From JBBIRG01 sp964410965 (GTDB taxonomy: Bacteria; CLD3; SB21; JBBIRG01): a stretch of DNA of 64,000 bases. The notes below the pieces were generated by a model that had not been told where the DNA came from, searched no databases, and saw only the letters and a list, made by a program, of their open reading frames with translations. Where the stretch lies: contig CAYPIY010000003.1 of assembly GCA_964410965.1 (NCBI GenBank), forward strand, positions 372,001 through 436,000, written 5' to 3'. The translations under genes were made by a program, and so were the position numbers. Below are positions 1 through 9,318 of the stretch, one piece after another (position 1 is the stretch's first letter; every line of letters begins with the position of its first letter).

Positions 1-179
1 CCTTGCAGAAAACCGCGGTAATTCTGAACCTGCCGGTATAGTGTATAAAAATTATTGATCATACTCGGTTATCTCTGCATCTCATTGTTTTTGCGGTTAA
101 AATTAAAATTTGAGATTATGAAATGATTTATTAAATTCGTGGCAATCTAAAAAGATTAAACAAGGAATACAACATCTTT

Positions 180-1556
180 ATGTTCCAAAAAACACTGATA
201 CGCTTTGGATGGCTTATTTTACTGATATGCGGGGCAGGTATCTCCCTTTTCATTAATCAGATGACAGATGTTTTCATTCCCGTCGAATTATCGCCCGAAC
301 CCTTAATGTGGTACGGCGCGGCGTTTTTACTCTACGGACTGATAGTCTGGTATATACATGCGTTCTGGGGAAAAAGTTTTCTTTCGCTCGAGAGTATCCT
401 GCTGTTCGCGGTGGTGTTCAGGATGATCGTGTTTTTTCATGACCCTTTGTTTGACGATTCGGTTTATCGTCACGCATGGGACGGTAAAGTTTACCAGGCG
501 GGAATCCATCCGTATGAAATCACGCCGGGTTCAGAGCGCCTCCGCGGATTTCGCGATGAAACGCTTTATCCCAAAGTGGCTCATCAGGACAATCCGTCCG
601 TGTCCGCGCCCTTGTCGCTGTATATATACCGCGTTGTCGCGATGGTGTGGGATTCCCCTTATGCGTACAAAATCCTGATCCTTTTGCTGGATATCGCCGT
701 CATGATCATGCTGGTATCGTTACTTCGTTTTATGGAGCGTGCGACCGCATGGGTTATCGTGTACGCATGGAATCCCATACTCATCCTTGAATCGGCGAAT
801 CACGCTCATGAGGGAATGATTACCGTTTTTCTTTTTGTAACAGGCTTGTCATTCGCCTTACGCTGCCGTTCATTGTACGCCGCCGTTTTCGCGGGACTGG
901 CTTCAACGTTAAACTGGCTGATTCTTCCGGTTCTTCCGTTTATTGAGGACATCCGCTCACGGTGGAAAACATGGACGGGAATCGCGATGATAACATCCGC
1001 CTTCTGGATTGTCCTGTATCATACCCCGGATTACCTGGCTGTACCGGTCGCTGATTATATTGAGTCTGTTCAATTCGGACATGAGATCAACAGCTCAATC
1101 TACCTGGGCATTCTGTACCTGATGAACCTGATTACACCGGATCATAACGAAGCGGTCCGTTACGCTCGGATACTTATAACGTCACTTTTTTTAATCGCAA
1201 CGGCTCTTTTATTGTTCATGTACTGGAAAAAAAGTTATCTTTCCCAGAAACAGAACATGATCCGCTTCGTATATCTCATTATGACGATCGGCTTATTGTT
1301 TTCACCCGCCATGACGCCCGGAGCATTTCTGATGTTGATTCCTGTTTTATGTTTACACCCTTCTCTTTCATGGATAGTTTTTTCCGGTTTTCTTGGCCTG
1401 TATCATTTCAGAACGCTGGATTGGTTTTCGGGGGAAACGTGGTATACATCGGTGCGATTATATGAATATCTTCCGTTTTATGTCATACTGATAACAACCG
1501 CGCTGTTTCACATCATTAAGAAACGAAAAGAATTTCATCATCCGGAGAAATTATGA
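180..1556 (+). CDS. GT-C fold membrane glycosyltransferase (polyprenol-phosphate sugar dependent)
   Basis: A 458-residue polytopic protein with about 10-12 hydrophobic helices. An acidic, aromatic loop after the first few helices (DDSVYRHAWDGK near residues 93-104, followed by GIHPYE) is what GT-C mannosyl-type transferases carry as their catalytic first outer loop. The family moves a sugar from a lipid-linked donor to glycans or lipids on the outer face of the inner membrane; the substrate here is unknown. The last bases overlap the start of the phosphatase gene in an ATGA, and an ABC exporter follows, so the trio probably acts together in envelope glycan or glycolipid work (inference). The ribosome site is weak: AAGGA lies about 13 nt before the ATG. 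The 179 nt upstream hold no gene. Confidence 0.7.
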   Translation: MFQKTLIRFGWLILLICGAGISLFINQMTDVFIPVELSPEPLMWYGAAFLLYGLIVWYIHAFWGKSFLSLESILLFAVVFRMIVFFHDPLFDDSVYRHAWDGKVYQAGIHPYEITPGSERLRGFRDETLYPKVAHQDNPSVSAPLSLYIYRVVAMVWDSPYAYKILILLLDIAVMIMLVSLLRFMERATAWVIVYAWNPILILESANHAHEGMITVFLFVTGLSFALRCRSLYAAVFAGLASTLNWLILPVLPFIEDIRSRWKTWTGIAMITSAFWIVLYHTPDYLAVPVADYIESVQFGHEINSSIYLGILYLMNLITPDHNEAVRYARILITSLFLIATALLLFMYWKKSYLSQKQNMIRFVYLIMTIGLLFSPAMTPGAFLMLIPVLCLHPSLSWIVFSGFLGLYHFRTLDWFSGETWYTSVRLYEYLPFYVILITTALFHIIKKRKEFHHPEKL

Positions 1557-4051
1557 TGATTAAAAAGAACCTTGTCTACACCGGAATCCTCATCACGGGC
1601 GCGCTCATCGGGATCATATATTTTATTTACAGCTTTCCGGATACTTTCTCCGAATTTACGCTGAAATCGGGCATGAAACGGGAGGACGTCGGTAAACATC
1701 TGAAAGATGTCCTGTCGTTTCCTGAACTCGCCACACCCATTAACTACGAAAATTTCAACCGCGAAATCGGACTCAGTTCTGATGACCGGCAAATAAGGTT
1801 TCTGCAGGAAACCCTCGGTTTTGAAGACGCCAACCGCGCAATTGAGAAACTGATCCCTGTGTACAGGTGGACCATAAGGTACATGAATCTTTTCGACAGT
1901 TCTTCGGGGATGAACATAAATTTCGGAGCCTCACCGGCCAAGAGCGAAGGAATCGATAAAATTAAAGATAAAAAACCTCTTCATGTGGAATTCGATCTCT
2001 CGGGCAGGCTTCGCTATTTTGAAACAAGATCCAGGGACGTCGAATTTGAAACGGTTGACACCGACACCGGTTTGAATGTTAAGGAATTACCGATGTCCGG
2101 AAACGGGCCGGTAAGCCTTGACTCAGCGAGGTTGATCGTGACGTCATTATTCAGGCGAATCGGCGGCATTGACCTGAGCCAGTTCACTGAAAAACAGGTC
2201 GTTCCCGTCATTACTAAAAAGTTCAGCGGATATCAGTTTACTTTCATATCCAAAGATAAGCCGTTCGGTTTTGAACGGACAATCCGCGTTCACGTCCGCC
2301 AGACAAAAATCGGTTTTTATGAGGACAAGTATGAACTTCCGCTATACGCCGACGCGTCAAAATATCAATTCTTTAAATCCATGAACGGCATTCTGGGCAT
2401 GTTTTCTGTCGTGCTGTTTTCAGTGATTACGCTGATTTATTTCTTTATGAAATTCCGCAAAGGGGCGTTTGACCTGAAGCTGGGCATGTTTTTCGGCGCC
2501 ATTACCGCAGTCGTTTTCTGCGGAATGTTCTTCGCGATGGCGTACGACCAGATCTGGTGGATCTTGCTCATCATTTTTATTTTCGGGGGAATCTGGTGGC
2601 TGATTGTGAGCGGTATCCTCGTAACCGTCAGCGCGTCGTTGTCCTACGACGCCTGGCCTGAAAAGTATCAGACGTTCGAGGCGATCAAGCGCGGTAAAAT
2701 GATCAACCGCCGTTTCGCGTGGTGCCTGATCCGCGCGATGCTTTACTCCTTCATTCTGCTGGGTCTTCTGACATTCATTCTCAGGATGATTCCGGGAACG
2801 TCCGTCATGATCAATGAAGAATCCAAAATCGATTTCGGTCCGTATAACGGTTTGTTTGTCATCACGGCAGGTATCTTCGGAGTGATTCTCAGCCTGCATT
2901 CACAGTATCTTCTTACGCTGTCATTCATACGGAAAAAAACCGGGCGTGCGGTATGGCTCTGGGTTGCCGGCGTCACGATGGGAATTCTTCTGCCGTTTCT
3001 GCTGTCGGCGTCGGTTCCGATGTCGGCCCGAGTTCTGATCGGCCTGGCGCAGGGTATCCTGTTTACCTATATATTTCTGAAACATGATTTTCTGACGCTG
3101 GCGTTTTCTGCCCTGATCGGGTTTATCGTATTAAACGGCTGGCTTTTCTTTCTGACCTCAGAATGGCTCCAGGTCATTATTCTCGGCATATTCATGATTA
3201 TTGTCACGGGCGTGGCGATCGCCGGAATATTCAGCCGGGAAACCGGGGAGGACATCCTTGATTATGTGCCGGATTATGTAAAGGAAATCGAGAACAAGCA
3301 GCGGATGGAACGTGAATTCGAGATCGCCCGTCACATTCAGACTACCATGCTGTGCTGTAAAACCCCGCAGTCAACTTTTCTCGAAATCGCGACGGTTTGC
3401 GATCCGGCCTATGAGGTCGGCGGCGACTATTACGATTTTGTAAATTTTGAAAATCATCCGAATCGCATCGGAATCGTGATCGGCGACGTGTCCGGAAAAG
3501 GCGTATCGGCGGCATTCTACATGACGCTCGCGAAAGGTATACTTCAGACGCAGGCGACCATCACTCCCGATTCGCCTAAAGAAACGTTATGCCGCGTGAA
3601 CGATGTTTTTTACGAGCATATACAGCGCGACAAATTCATCTCGATGATCTACGCCATATTCGATTTCAATAAAGGTACGATGCTGTTATCCCGCGCCGGC
3701 CATAATCCGCTGGTCATTAAACAATCGTCGTCCAGCGAGGCGGAAACGCTGATGCCCAAGGGAATCGCCATCGGGCTCCAGAAGGGCAAACGGTTCTGCG
3801 AATCGCTCGATGAAGCGGAAATCCGGTTCAAGGGCGGCGATGTATTCGTATTCTATACCGACGGTTTTTCCGAGGCCATGAATAAACAGGGCGAGGAATA
3901 CGGTGACAGCAGGCTCTACGGCGTCATTCACCATAATGCCGCCCAGTCACCCGCCGCTATTATTGAGGCTATCCACAAGGATGTACAGACATTCACCGGA
4001 GCCTTACCCCAGCATGACGATATGACCATGATCGTCATAAAGATCAAATAG
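1553..4051 (+). CDS. membrane-anchored RsbU/SpoIIE-type PP2C serine/threonine phosphatase
   Basis: An 832-residue protein. Residues about 1-570 hold an N-terminal signal-anchor, a periplasmic-looking domain (about 40-280) and a block of roughly ten membrane helices (about 280-565). A short linker leads to a PPM/SpoIIE phosphatase domain (about 600-832) with GGDYYD (D625), GDVSGKG (D645), a YTDGFSEA motif and the terminal HDDMT pair D822/D823, all metal-binding positions of the family. Such enzymes dephosphorylate anti-anti-sigma factors (STAS proteins) in partner-switch signalling. No RsbW or RsbV partner is seen in the window. The start overlaps the upstream glycosyltransferase by 4 nt (ATGA) and the next gene begins 6 nt after the stop. 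An envelope signal sensed by the large membrane half is inferred. Confidence 0.85.
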   Translation: MMIKKNLVYTGILITGALIGIIYFIYSFPDTFSEFTLKSGMKREDVGKHLKDVLSFPELATPINYENFNREIGLSSDDRQIRFLQETLGFEDANRAIEKLIPVYRWTIRYMNLFDSSSGMNINFGASPAKSEGIDKIKDKKPLHVEFDLSGRLRYFETRSRDVEFETVDTDTGLNVKELPMSGNGPVSLDSARLIVTSLFRRIGGIDLSQFTEKQVVPVITKKFSGYQFTFISKDKPFGFERTIRVHVRQTKIGFYEDKYELPLYADASKYQFFKSMNGILGMFSVVLFSVITLIYFFMKFRKGAFDLKLGMFFGAITAVVFCGMFFAMAYDQIWWILLIIFIFGGIWWLIVSGILVTVSASLSYDAWPEKYQTFEAIKRGKMINRRFAWCLIRAMLYSFILLGLLTFILRMIPGTSVMINEESKIDFGPYNGLFVITAGIFGVILSLHSQYLLTLSFIRKKTGRAVWLWVAGVTMGILLPFLLSASVPMSARVLIGLAQGILFTYIFLKHDFLTLAFSALIGFIVLNGWLFFLTSEWLQVIILGIFMIIVTGVAIAGIFSRETGEDILDYVPDYVKEIENKQRMEREFEIARHIQTTMLCCKTPQSTFLEIATVCDPAYEVGGDYYDFVNFENHPNRIGIVIGDVSGKGVSAAFYMTLAKGILQTQATITPDSPKETLCRVNDVFYEHIQRDKFISMIYAIFDFNKGTMLLSRAGHNPLVIKQSSSSEAETLMPKGIAIGLQKGKRFCESLDEAEIRFKGGDVFVFYTDGFSEAMNKQGEEYGDSRLYGVIHHNAAQSPAAIIEAIHKDVQTFTGALPQHDDMTMIVIKIK

Positions 4052-4057
4052 CGCCTC

Positions 4058-5758
4058 ATGGCTCTTTACATTTTCAGGTTTTCCTCGACGCGTTTCATAA
4101 CGCCGGTTCTTATTTTTTCGTCCGTTGCGTTTTCCCTTTTTTCCATTTTAAGCGTCGCGATGATCATGCCGGTGATCAATTATATATTCGATTACCAGTC
4201 ATTTCTGCGGACGTTCGGCGATCTGTTCCCCGTCAGGAAACCGTCTCCCGATGTGCTGCTGGCCATGATCGCCGCCGCTTGGTTAATTTTTCTGCTTAAA
4301 AATATTTTTTATTATCTTTCTGCCCGGGCAACCTATTCGCTTGAAAAAAGCCTGACAGAACGGTTCGGCGGCGACCTGTATCACGTTATGCTCAACGAAC
4401 CGGCGGATCAGTTTTATACCGGCCGTCATGCCGAACGGTTAAACCGCCTGACAACATGGCTTCAGCGTTACTCGCGCGCCACCGCCGACGGTTACGCGTC
4501 AATAAGCCGGGCGTTACCGCTTCTGACCGGATACTTCATCATCCTTTTGTCCATCAGCTGGTCGCTGACGGCGCTCATCCTGATCGCGATTCCGTTCATG
4601 ACATGGACCGCTCACGCCTTCAATAAAAAAATTCGCTTGACGGCGGATGAAGAAAGGGCCGGCTGGGATAAACTGATCCATGTGCTTCATCAGGCGCTGA
4701 GTTCGGTCAAACTGATCAGATTATTCAATTCAACCGGTTATGAGACGGGCCGTTTTCAGTCATCTCTGGGACGATTTCTGCGGCAGAGTATGCGCAGAAT
4801 ACATCTGTCAGGATTAAGCGTTACTGTACTTGAAATGACCGGCGTTACGTTCGGGCTTCTCCTGCTGTTCATGACGGGATATGGAATGTGGATCGGCGAT
4901 TTTCATTTCGGACCCGGCGGACTGGTGCTTTTCATCGCCTCGGTTTTTTCCATGATCGATCCCGCAAAATGGACGGTAAAAAGCATTCAAGACCTGAAAG
5001 AAGCCGCGTCAATCAGGCGTCAATTCGTTTCATCGATGAAGCAGACGAAACCTCGGTTAACCAATAAACGGTTGCATGAATTCAAATCCGAAATCCGATG
5101 GGAAGAAGTCAATTACAGATATCCGGCGGCTGACAATTACATTTTCCGGAATGCCGGTTTGATTATCCGCCCGAAAGAAAAGCTGTTAATCACAGGCATA
5201 AGCGGAATCGGCAAAAGCACATTTGTCGATTTAACCGCCGGCCTGCTTACACCGGAATCCGGTTTAATCACGATTGACGGAATTGACGTAACTGAAATTC
5301 AACCCGGCGATATTTCAGGAATCATCGGTGTGCTGACGCAGGAACCTTTTTTATTCAATGATACCATCCGGAACAATCTTAACTACCCGCCGTCGGACAG
5401 GCCTGACCATGTGCTCAGAATGGCTCTGGGCAGGGTTCAGCTTGAGAACTGGCTCACGGCGCTTCCGGGACAGCTGGATACAGTTATCGGCGAACGAGGC
5501 GCGACGATGTCCGGCGGCGAGAAACAACGGCTGACCCTTGCGCGTTTGCTGTTACGAAATCCGCAAATCATTTTTCTGGACGAAGCCACGTCGGGACTTG
5601 ATATCGTGATGGAAAACGAGCTGATGACAATGATTACGGACTTGTTCAGCGACCGTACTATTGTTATGATTTCGCACCGGCCGTCCCTGAGCGCTTTCGC
5701 GAACCGTCATATTGAAATTATAAATCAGCGATTTTCAGTAATTCACCGCCAGACATAA
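4058..5758 (+). CDS. MsbA-like ABC exporter, fused permease-ATPase
   Basis: A 566-residue half-transporter: six membrane helices in residues about 1-310, then an ABC ATPase with Walker A GISGIGKST (380-388, K386), a Q-loop region LTQEPFLF, signature MSGGEKQRL (from 484), Walker B IIFLDEAT (D508, E509) and a switch histidine in MISHRP. Homodimers of this type export lipids, glycolipids or peptides. Its place right after a GT-C glycosyltransferase suggests a glycolipid or glycan substrate (inference). It begins 6 nt after the phosphatase stop. The 3' end overlaps by 16 nt the remnant gene on the other strand. Confidence 0.85.
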   Translation: MALYIFRFSSTRFITPVLIFSSVAFSLFSILSVAMIMPVINYIFDYQSFLRTFGDLFPVRKPSPDVLLAMIAAAWLIFLLKNIFYYLSARATYSLEKSLTERFGGDLYHVMLNEPADQFYTGRHAERLNRLTTWLQRYSRATADGYASISRALPLLTGYFIILLSISWSLTALILIAIPFMTWTAHAFNKKIRLTADEERAGWDKLIHVLHQALSSVKLIRLFNSTGYETGRFQSSLGRFLRQSMRRIHLSGLSVTVLEMTGVTFGLLLLFMTGYGMWIGDFHFGPGGLVLFIASVFSMIDPAKWTVKSIQDLKEAASIRRQFVSSMKQTKPRLTNKRLHEFKSEIRWEEVNYRYPAADNYIFRNAGLIIRPKEKLLITGISGIGKSTFVDLTAGLLTPESGLITIDGIDVTEIQPGDISGIIGVLTQEPFLFNDTIRNNLNYPPSDRPDHVLRMALGRVQLENWLTALPGQLDTVIGERGATMSGGEKQRLTLARLLLRNPQIIFLDEATSGLDIVMENELMTMITDLFSDRTIVMISHRPSLSAFANRHIEIINQRFSVIHRQT

Positions 5759-6190
5759 ACGGTATCATCTTCGCCAAGGCCTATCATAGCGCCTGAGATA
5801 TTACCGGATGTACCCTGAAAAACATCTATCCATTGCCGGGCAACGGCTTTACCGAATGATAATTCTACTGCAATTTCGTTATCAAATACCGTCCATTCGT
5901 TGAAATTCGCATCGCCCGGTTTATAATTCAGTATCAGCGCTGATCGGTTCTCGACAGGAAGATCTACCTCGGTCTTCCGGGAAATTGTTTTTGTGACTTT
6001 TTTCAGATTAAAGGTAACGCGGTCAGGAGCATCTGTTTTTAATAATGAATCCAGCACTTGAAGGAATGCTGTTCTCCCGAAAAGATTACAACAGAAATGC
6101 CATTCACTGCCGATCCATCCGTCGGTTTTGTACTTCCAGAAATATACCGAACCTTTGTTGATATTTTCACCACCTAATAAAATGGCTTCA
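5743..6190 (-). pseudogene. 5'-truncated hypothetical protein fragment next to a repeat array
   Basis: A GTG at 6057 gives 104 residues, but the same frame stays open upstream to about 6246 with protein-like content (a GGENINKGSVYFWKYKTDGW stretch) and offers no good start codon or ribosome site. The frame runs straight into the dispersed repeat that begins near 6186. The simplest reading is a C-terminal fragment of a larger gene whose 5' part was lost or replaced when the repeat arrived. No family was recognised; the fragment is rich in beta-type alternation and charged residues. A genuine short protein from the GTG cannot be excluded. Confidence 0.5.
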
Positions 6191-6470
6191 TCCGTGTTCT
6201 GTAAATCCGAACACTGATTTTCACGGATTGGACGGATTCCTACGGATTAAATCTAATATCTTTTTCTTATCCGTGTATATCCGTGTTGATCCGCTTCATC
6301 TGTGTTCTGTAAATCCGATCACTGATTTCACGGATTGGACGGGTCGCCGCTGATTCAAACCAATGCCTTTTTCTTATCCGTGCAAATCCGCGTGTATCCG
6401 CGTAATCCGTGTTCTATGGTTTTTAACTCTGAATTCATCCGTGTTGATCCTCGTCATCCGCGTTCAATTC
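6186..6470. repeat. dispersed CCGTG/ATCCG-type repeat, about 2.5 tandem copies of a ~108-bp unit
   Basis: Two near-identical units begin with CTTCATCYGTGTTCTGTAAA at 6186 and 6294, giving a 108-nt period, and a partial third begins near 6407. Each unit carries an AATCCG...CGGATT fold-back and several spaced copies of ATCCGTG or ATCCGCG words, so it is both tandem and internally palindromic. It contains no convincing gene; a 180-codon open frame crossing it on the + strand is a by-product of the repeat. Similar words recur as intergenic repeats in genomes of uncultured bacteria (recollection, not checked). Confidence 0.75.
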
Positions 6471-6471
6471 T

Positions 6472-6804
6472 TCACTCGCTGTCTTTCTTAAACACAGCCA
6501 TCAGGATCAGCACCCAGCCGATCACGGAAATGATCGTTGCAAAAGCTCCCTTGACGGTGAAAAACCAGCCGAAACCGCCGTATCCCATTCCTGATTTCAT
6601 CATGAATATCGGCAGAAACACGCTGGAAATAAATCCGATAAAACCGTTAAATAAAAACAGGATCAGTGCGATGATGACCAGGTTATACCGTTTGGGATTT
6701 TCGGCGCGCTTGCCGAAAGCCATGACCAATCCGATCGCCCAAACAATGAATAACGGACCGTACCACAGCAGATTTGAAAAAATCGATGTAATTTCGCCTG
6801 ACAT
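6472..6804 (-). CDS. small three-helix membrane protein, unknown function
   Basis: A 110-residue protein with three clear hydrophobic helices (about residues 12-30, 42-66 and 80-103) and a charged C-terminus (KKDSE). A strong ribosome site, GGAGG five nt before the ATG, supports the start at 6804. It lies downstream of the S9 peptidase gene with a 47-nt gap and could share its transcript. No family was recognised; small DUF-type membrane proteins of this shape are common in FCB genomes. Confidence 0.7.
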   Translation of the reverse strand: MSGEITSIFSNLLWYGPLFIVWAIGLVMAFGKRAENPKRYNLVIIALILFLFNGFIGFISSVFLPIFMMKSGMGYGGFGWFFTVKGAFATIISVIGWVLILMAVFKKDSE

Positions 6805-6851
6805 ATATTCCTCCGTATTTATTGTGTATCAGACCGCTTCCCACCTGAATT

Positions 6852-8789
6852 TTATTTCAACAAATATTCTTTCATGAACATGACCAGCGTCGCAAAATAA
6901 TAATCGTTGTTTTTCTTTTTCGCGAATCCGTGCCCTTCATCTTTTGCGCAGAGATACCAGACCGGTGTCTTGATTTTTTTCAGCGTCTCGACCATCTGCA
7001 CGGCCTCGCTGACCGGAACACGCGGATCATTCGCGCCCTGAACGATGTACAGCGGTTTTTTGATTTTTTCTGCGTTGTTTGTCGGGGCGATTTTCAGCAT
7101 AAACGCTCTCATGACTTCGTCGCGTTCATCTCCGTATTCGACTCGTCGCAGGTCACGGCGGTACCCCGCGGTATTCTCGAGAAACGTAACCAGGTTTGAA
7201 ATCCCGACATAACTCATGGCGCACCGGATCCGGTCGCTGTAATAGGTCGATATCGCAAGCGACATATGTCCGCCGTAACTTCCTCCCATCACCATAATGC
7301 GATCAGCGTCAAGGCCGGGCTGAACCGCTATCCAGTCGAACAGCGCGTTGATGTCCTTATATGAATCTTCGCGTTTGAATCCGTTATCAAGTTTCATGAA
7401 CGTCTTTCCGAATCCCGTGGAACCGCGGATATTCGGAAAGATCAGCGTGATACCGAGCTCATTCAGAAGGTAATTGTAGCGGCCCATGAACCCGGGCTGT
7501 GACTGGGCTTCCGGTCCGCCGTGTATTTCAATGACCACCGGGCGTTTACCGGCAAATTTAGCCGGAGGTTCATACATAAACCCGGTAATCTTCAGACCGT
7601 CGAATGATTTCCATTCGATGAGCTTCGGAGCTGGCAGGCCGGACACGTTGATGCCGCCGGTTTCGCTGGTTGTCCAGCGTTCAACTTTTTGTTTTTTGAC
7701 GTCGATCGTATAGACGTCCGTTGGTCCCTGGGAGGTCTGATAGCTGAACGCGATTTCCTGAGCGTTCGCGTGCCAGTCGACTCCGCCGATTAAACCGACC
7801 GCCAGTTTTGGTAAACTCTGCTCCTTATGATTTTTCAGGTCGATCAGATGCATGGCTGTGACGCCGTTTTCGTTGGTCATGTAAATTAACTTCGTCCTGT
7901 CGGGTGACATCGCCAGTTCATCCACGTCCCAGTTGATTTTGTCGGTGATCACTTTCACGGTTTTCGTTTTCATGTCCATGAACGCCAGGCGCTGAAATTC
8001 AGATTCTTTATCGGATGTGTAATAAATTCCCGTTCCGTCCGAGTTAAATTTTCCGGATCCGTACGCAATTTTAACGGAATCCTGTGCCGGCGTCAGCTGG
8101 GTTTTGGTTTTCGCGGCCACATCAACCAGCCACAGATTGCTTTCATTTACGGAAACATATTCGCTCATCAAAATGGATTTGTCATCGGGCGACCAGTCGA
8201 GCGCTCCCCAGCCTCCGCCTTTCAGTTCCAGAAGCATCGAAGCGCCTGAAGGATCAAGCGGGTTCATCACATACAAATCAATATCGCTACCGTTACGTTT
8301 ATTTGAAAAAAATACGATACGGTCTCCCTTGTTCGACCACAATTTTCCTGTGTTGCGGGATTTGCCGTCCGTAAGAAGCGTTGTCTTTCCTGTTTCTACA
8401 TCGTACCGGTAAATCTGAAAATTCTCGTTGCCACCGATATCCTTGTTGAATAAAAAATAATTTCCTTTCGTCGGCTCATAAGACGCGCCGGTGGCCTGTT
8501 CCTTGAAAAATGTCAGCTGGTAACGCGCGCCTCCGGGCATTGACACTCTGTGGATCTGGCGGGTATCGCCGAAACGCGTGGAAATCAGCATCTCCCGTTT
8601 GACCGGATGCCAGCTGGCGAATGCGGCGCTCCGGGTTTCGCCGTAGGGCGCAAGCTCCTCCATCAATTGAACGGTAACCGCAGGAACACCGTCGATGGTA
8701 AGATTATCGTAAGGTGTGATGGTGTCTTTCTGAGCGGACAGGGTTCCGCCGGTAAAGGCCAGCAGGATGAAGAACAGAATGTTTTTCAT
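6852..8789 (-). CDS. S9 prolyl-oligopeptidase family peptidase, exported
   Basis: A 645-residue protein. A signal peptide (about 1-20, ending LSAQ) precedes a beta-propeller of WD40-like (PD40) repeats (about 50-380), then an alpha/beta-hydrolase peptidase domain (about 400-645). The triad is visible as S504 in GGSYGGH, D588 in QGANDPR and H620 in DEGHGF; an oxyanion-side HGGPE motif lies near 423. Members cleave oligopeptides, typically on the C-terminal side of proline or as acyl-aminoacyl peptidases, here in the periplasm. AAGGA lies about 11 nt before the ATG. It fits a protein-degrading set with the M49-like, Tricorn, M28 and subtilase genes of the window. Confidence 0.9.
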   Translation of the reverse strand: MKNILFFILLAFTGGTLSAQKDTITPYDNLTIDGVPAVTVQLMEELAPYGETRSAAFASWHPVKREMLISTRFGDTRQIHRVSMPGGARYQLTFFKEQATGASYEPTKGNYFLFNKDIGGNENFQIYRYDVETGKTTLLTDGKSRNTGKLWSNKGDRIVFFSNKRNGSDIDLYVMNPLDPSGASMLLELKGGGWGALDWSPDDKSILMSEYVSVNESNLWLVDVAAKTKTQLTPAQDSVKIAYGSGKFNSDGTGIYYTSDKESEFQRLAFMDMKTKTVKVITDKINWDVDELAMSPDRTKLIYMTNENGVTAMHLIDLKNHKEQSLPKLAVGLIGGVDWHANAQEIAFSYQTSQGPTDVYTIDVKKQKVERWTTSETGGINVSGLPAPKLIEWKSFDGLKITGFMYEPPAKFAGKRPVVIEIHGGPEAQSQPGFMGRYNYLLNELGITLIFPNIRGSTGFGKTFMKLDNGFKREDSYKDINALFDWIAVQPGLDADRIMVMGGSYGGHMSLAISTYYSDRIRCAMSYVGISNLVTFLENTAGYRRDLRRVEYGDERDEVMRAFMLKIAPTNNAEKIKKPLYIVQGANDPRVPVSEAVQMVETLKKIKTPVWYLCAKDEGHGFAKKKNNDYYFATLVMFMKEYLLK

Positions 8790-8859
8790 GATGTATCTTT
8801 CCTTGTTTGATGATTAAAAATTATTCATTTTGTTTATGTAATTTTTCTGGTTTAGGTTT

Positions 8860-9303
8860 TTACGCCCAGTCTTTGATTTCAGTTTCGACGGCCTTGAGCG
8901 ACAGGGTCAGGTCCTTGATCATGATCGCCAGCGACACCACCAGGCAGGCAAGGCTCAGTGAGAATGCGATCACGGACACCGAACTCAAATTAACCGCAAG
9001 CACCTGACTGACAAAAATCAGCAGAATCGTCAGCGCGACAAAAAAAATGCTGAAGGCCGCAAGGATCACGGCCAGACGAATCAGCCGGCAACGGTCGTAC
9101 ATGACCCGGATCTGGAAAACCAGTTTGGTTTTGAGCGTTGAATCAACAGCACCGGAGGCCTCCCGGATCAGCGCACGCAATCGGTCAATCGAGCGGCCGT
9201 AACGGTTCGTCATCGACAGCAGGAGAAGTCCTACGCCGGAAATCATCGCTACGGACGCGATCGATGCCTGCATCATCTGAATGAATTCACTTACCGTCAG
9301 CAT
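8860..9303 (-). CDS. DUF2721 family membrane protein
   Basis: A 147-residue protein with an N-terminal helix (about 12-30), a basic linker including NRYGRSIDRLR, and two helices in the second half (about 78-128). The layout and the TNRYGRSIDR-type motif match DUF2721, a small membrane family without a known function. It sits 15 nt downstream of the M49-like peptidase gene, so it is probably co-transcribed. GAGGG about 10 nt ahead supports the start. Confidence 0.75.
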   Translation of the reverse strand: MLTVSEFIQMMQASIASVAMISGVGLLLLSMTNRYGRSIDRLRALIREASGAVDSTLKTKLVFQIRVMYDRCRLIRLAVILAAFSIFFVALTILLIFVSQVLAVNLSSVSVIAFSLSLACLVVSLAIMIKDLTLSLKAVETEIKDWA

Positions 9304-9318
9304 AAGGAATATTCCCTC

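Noticed and set aside
6335..6877. 180-codon open frame on the + strand across the repeat array
   Set aside because: It translates the tandem repeat and antisense of the small membrane protein; composition is not protein-like and no ribosome site is seen.
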